DNA of 37,970 nt, from assembly GCA_024636135.1 (NCBI GenBank), contig JAGXHP010000144.1, positions 1 through 37,970 on the forward strand, written 5' to 3'. Position 1 is the first letter of the stretch. Each line of letters opens with the position of its first letter. A model generated the notes under the pieces. It saw only the letters and a list, made by a program, of their open reading frames with translations. It was not told the DNA's origin and did no database searches. The position numbers and the translations under genes are program-made. Positions 37,045 through 37,970 of this stretch are shown piece by piece. This DNA is from Chloroflexota bacterium. Lineage in GTDB: Bacteria; Chloroflexota; Limnocylindria; QHBO01.

Positions 37045-37467
37045 TCAGTCCTCGGCCAGCAGCTCTCCGACGCGGCCGCGAATCATCGCGGTCGCGTCAC
37101 GTCCTTCCCCCAGCGCGCGCCCGATGCGCGTGATCGTCACGTCCGCGGCAAGACCGTCATCGACGGCATCCACCGCCTCGGCAAGGAGGCGTCGGCGGGC
37201 TGCGTCCGTCTCGTGCTCGGCGACATGGCGGACGAGTGAGCCGATGTCACCCAGCGTCGCGGCCAGCTCCTCTGGCGGCGGTTCGAGCGCCTCCTCGAAA
37301 TAGAGAATCGCAAGCGCCAGTAACTCACCCGCACCGGCGTCCGAGCGGACCCCGGTGCGCTCATCGACTCCGATGACGAGGGCGTACCCGTCGTCCAGCG
37401 TCGGCGCGAACCCCACCCACGGGCCGTCGGGCTCCAGGCGCCCGACGGCGCACGCTGCGCCTTCCAT
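37045..37467 (-). CDS. Hypothetical protein, helical, unknown family
   Basis: 140 residues from ATG 37467, which has GGGAG six bases upstream (GTG 37470 is also in frame). An N-terminal beta-like part (GPWVGFAPTLDDGYALVIGVD) is followed by an acidic helical C-terminal part (LLALAILYFEEALEPPPEELAATLGDIGSLVRHVAEHE). No motif is recognised. It lies 23 bases after the jag stop in the same direction and is convergent with the membrane-protein gene, four bases from its end. Confidence 0.6.
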   Translation of the reverse strand: MEGAACAVGRLEPDGPWVGFAPTLDDGYALVIGVDERTGVRSDAGAGELLALAILYFEEALEPPPEELAATLGDIGSLVRHVAEHETDAARRRLLAEAVDAVDDGLAADVTITRIGRALGEGRDATAMIRGRVGELLAED

Positions 37468-37490
37468 CACCCGCTCCCGGGTGAGCCGCC

Positions 37491-37970
37491 CTACTCCTTG
37501 ACCTGGTTCGCCGGGAGAACGACGATCCGCCGGTTCGGCTCCACGCCGACGCTCTGGGTCCGGATCCTCGGATTCTCGAGCAGCGCCATGTGAACCACGC
37601 GGCGCTCGATGGCGGGCATCGCCTCGAGCTGAATGATCTTGCCGCTCTGGATGACGCGCTTGGCGGCCCGGTCGGCGACGTCGCGCAGCTGCTGCTCGCG
37701 GCGACCCCGATAGTTCTCGACATCGATGGCGATTCGGTGGTGCTGGCCCTCGCGTCGACCCACGATGAGGTTCACGATGTGCTGAAGGCTCGCGAGCTTC
37801 TCGCCTCGGCGGCCGATGAGCGCCCCGAGATCATCGCCCTTGACGTTGAGACGAGCGGTGTCGCCACCGCTGGCAATCTCGACGGTTCCCGACAGCTCCA
37901 TGAGGCCGAGCATCTCGGTCAGCACGGTCTGCGCCGTCTCCAGCGTCGAGCGCTCCTCCTCGCTGAGCTC
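37491..37970 (-). CDS. jag: RNA-binding protein Jag/KhpB, C-terminal part (cut by window edge)
   Basis: 159 codons to the edge with no start needed: the frame stays open through 37970, so GTG 37925 is not the real start. KH domain (ARLNVKGDDLGALIGRRGEKLASLQHIVNLIV, with the I-G-R-R-G-E loop) and R3H domain (REQQLRDVADRAAKRV to AIERRVVHMALLENPRIRTQSVGVEPNRRIVVLP). KhpB binds RNA and affects division and cell-wall synthesis in Gram-positive bacteria. It usually follows yidC in the rpmH-rnpA-yidC-jag group near oriC, so these genes and the origin are expected to the right of the window (inference). Confidence 0.93.
   Translation of the reverse strand, partial: ELSEEERSTLETAQTVLTEMLGLMELSGTVEIASGGDTARLNVKGDDLGALIGRRGEKLASLQHIVNLIVGRREGQHHRIAIDVENYRGRREQQLRDVADRAAKRVIQSGKIIQLEAMPAIERRVVHMALLENPRIRTQSVGVEPNRRIVVLPANQVKE

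Overview
This is 38 kb of GC-rich, gene-dense bacterial chromosome made almost entirely of core housekeeping genes. There is no rRNA, tRNA, insertion sequence, prophage or CRISPR array. The gene content and order suggest a free-living, high-GC, non-proteobacterial bacterium. I favour the phylum Chloroflexota (inference): the order rpmE-prfA-prmC-sua5-rpiB-glyA-atp resembles the Bacillus order, there is a predicted F420-type LLM oxidoreductase, and -10 boxes of the type TAGAAT or TATACT carry mostly weak -35 boxes. Actinobacteria-like or Deinococcus-like relatives cannot be excluded without a tree. Layout, left block, minus strand (1-16652): the F1Fo ATP synthase operon (two AtpI/AtpZ-like proteins, atpB, atpE, atpF, atpH, atpA cut by the window edge), then glyA. 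Next comes a plus-strand membrane protein, then an rpiB-aconitase X pair and a translation cluster (rplU-rpmA-rpmE-DUF1385-prfA-prmC-sua5) read from a strong promoter inside the end of a DUF2344 gene. After that comes the cell-wall elongation set mreD-mrdA-rodA without mreB or mreC. Centre (16653-25025, plus strand): a segregation and topology block. The divergent mreD/parA gap holds a perfect DnaA box one base from a parS site, a second parS 44 bp on, and the parA promoter. Then come parA, parB, gyrB (ATGA-coupled to parB), a small DUF4287-like protein, a thioesterase, gyrA and prs. Right part (25026-37970): an LLM oxidoreductase converging on a PhnD-type binding protein, each preceded by a 14-15-residue upstream ORF that ends in a GTGA overlap with its gene. 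Then secA, an SRPBCC protein, a 45-residue membrane protein, a cysteine-rich small protein, prfB with its programmed +1 frameshift, ftsE-ftsX, a ctpA-type protease, a very small peptide gene with its own promoter and hairpin, smpB, and ssrA (tmRNA) with a LexA-like box in its promoter. Last are a membrane protein with an EPVA-repeat tail, an unknown protein, and jag/khpB cut by the edge. jag, parAB and gyrase together suggest that oriC is close, probably beyond the right edge (inference). Several genes appear to be leaderless, with a TANNNT -10 box 6 bases before the start codon (glyA, rpiB and one upstream ORF). Non-AUG starts are common and include a likely CTG and a possible ATC. The best candidates for something undescribed are the peptide gene at 35186-35343, the DnaA-box/parS cluster, the paired mini-ORFs, and the small Cys-rich protein.
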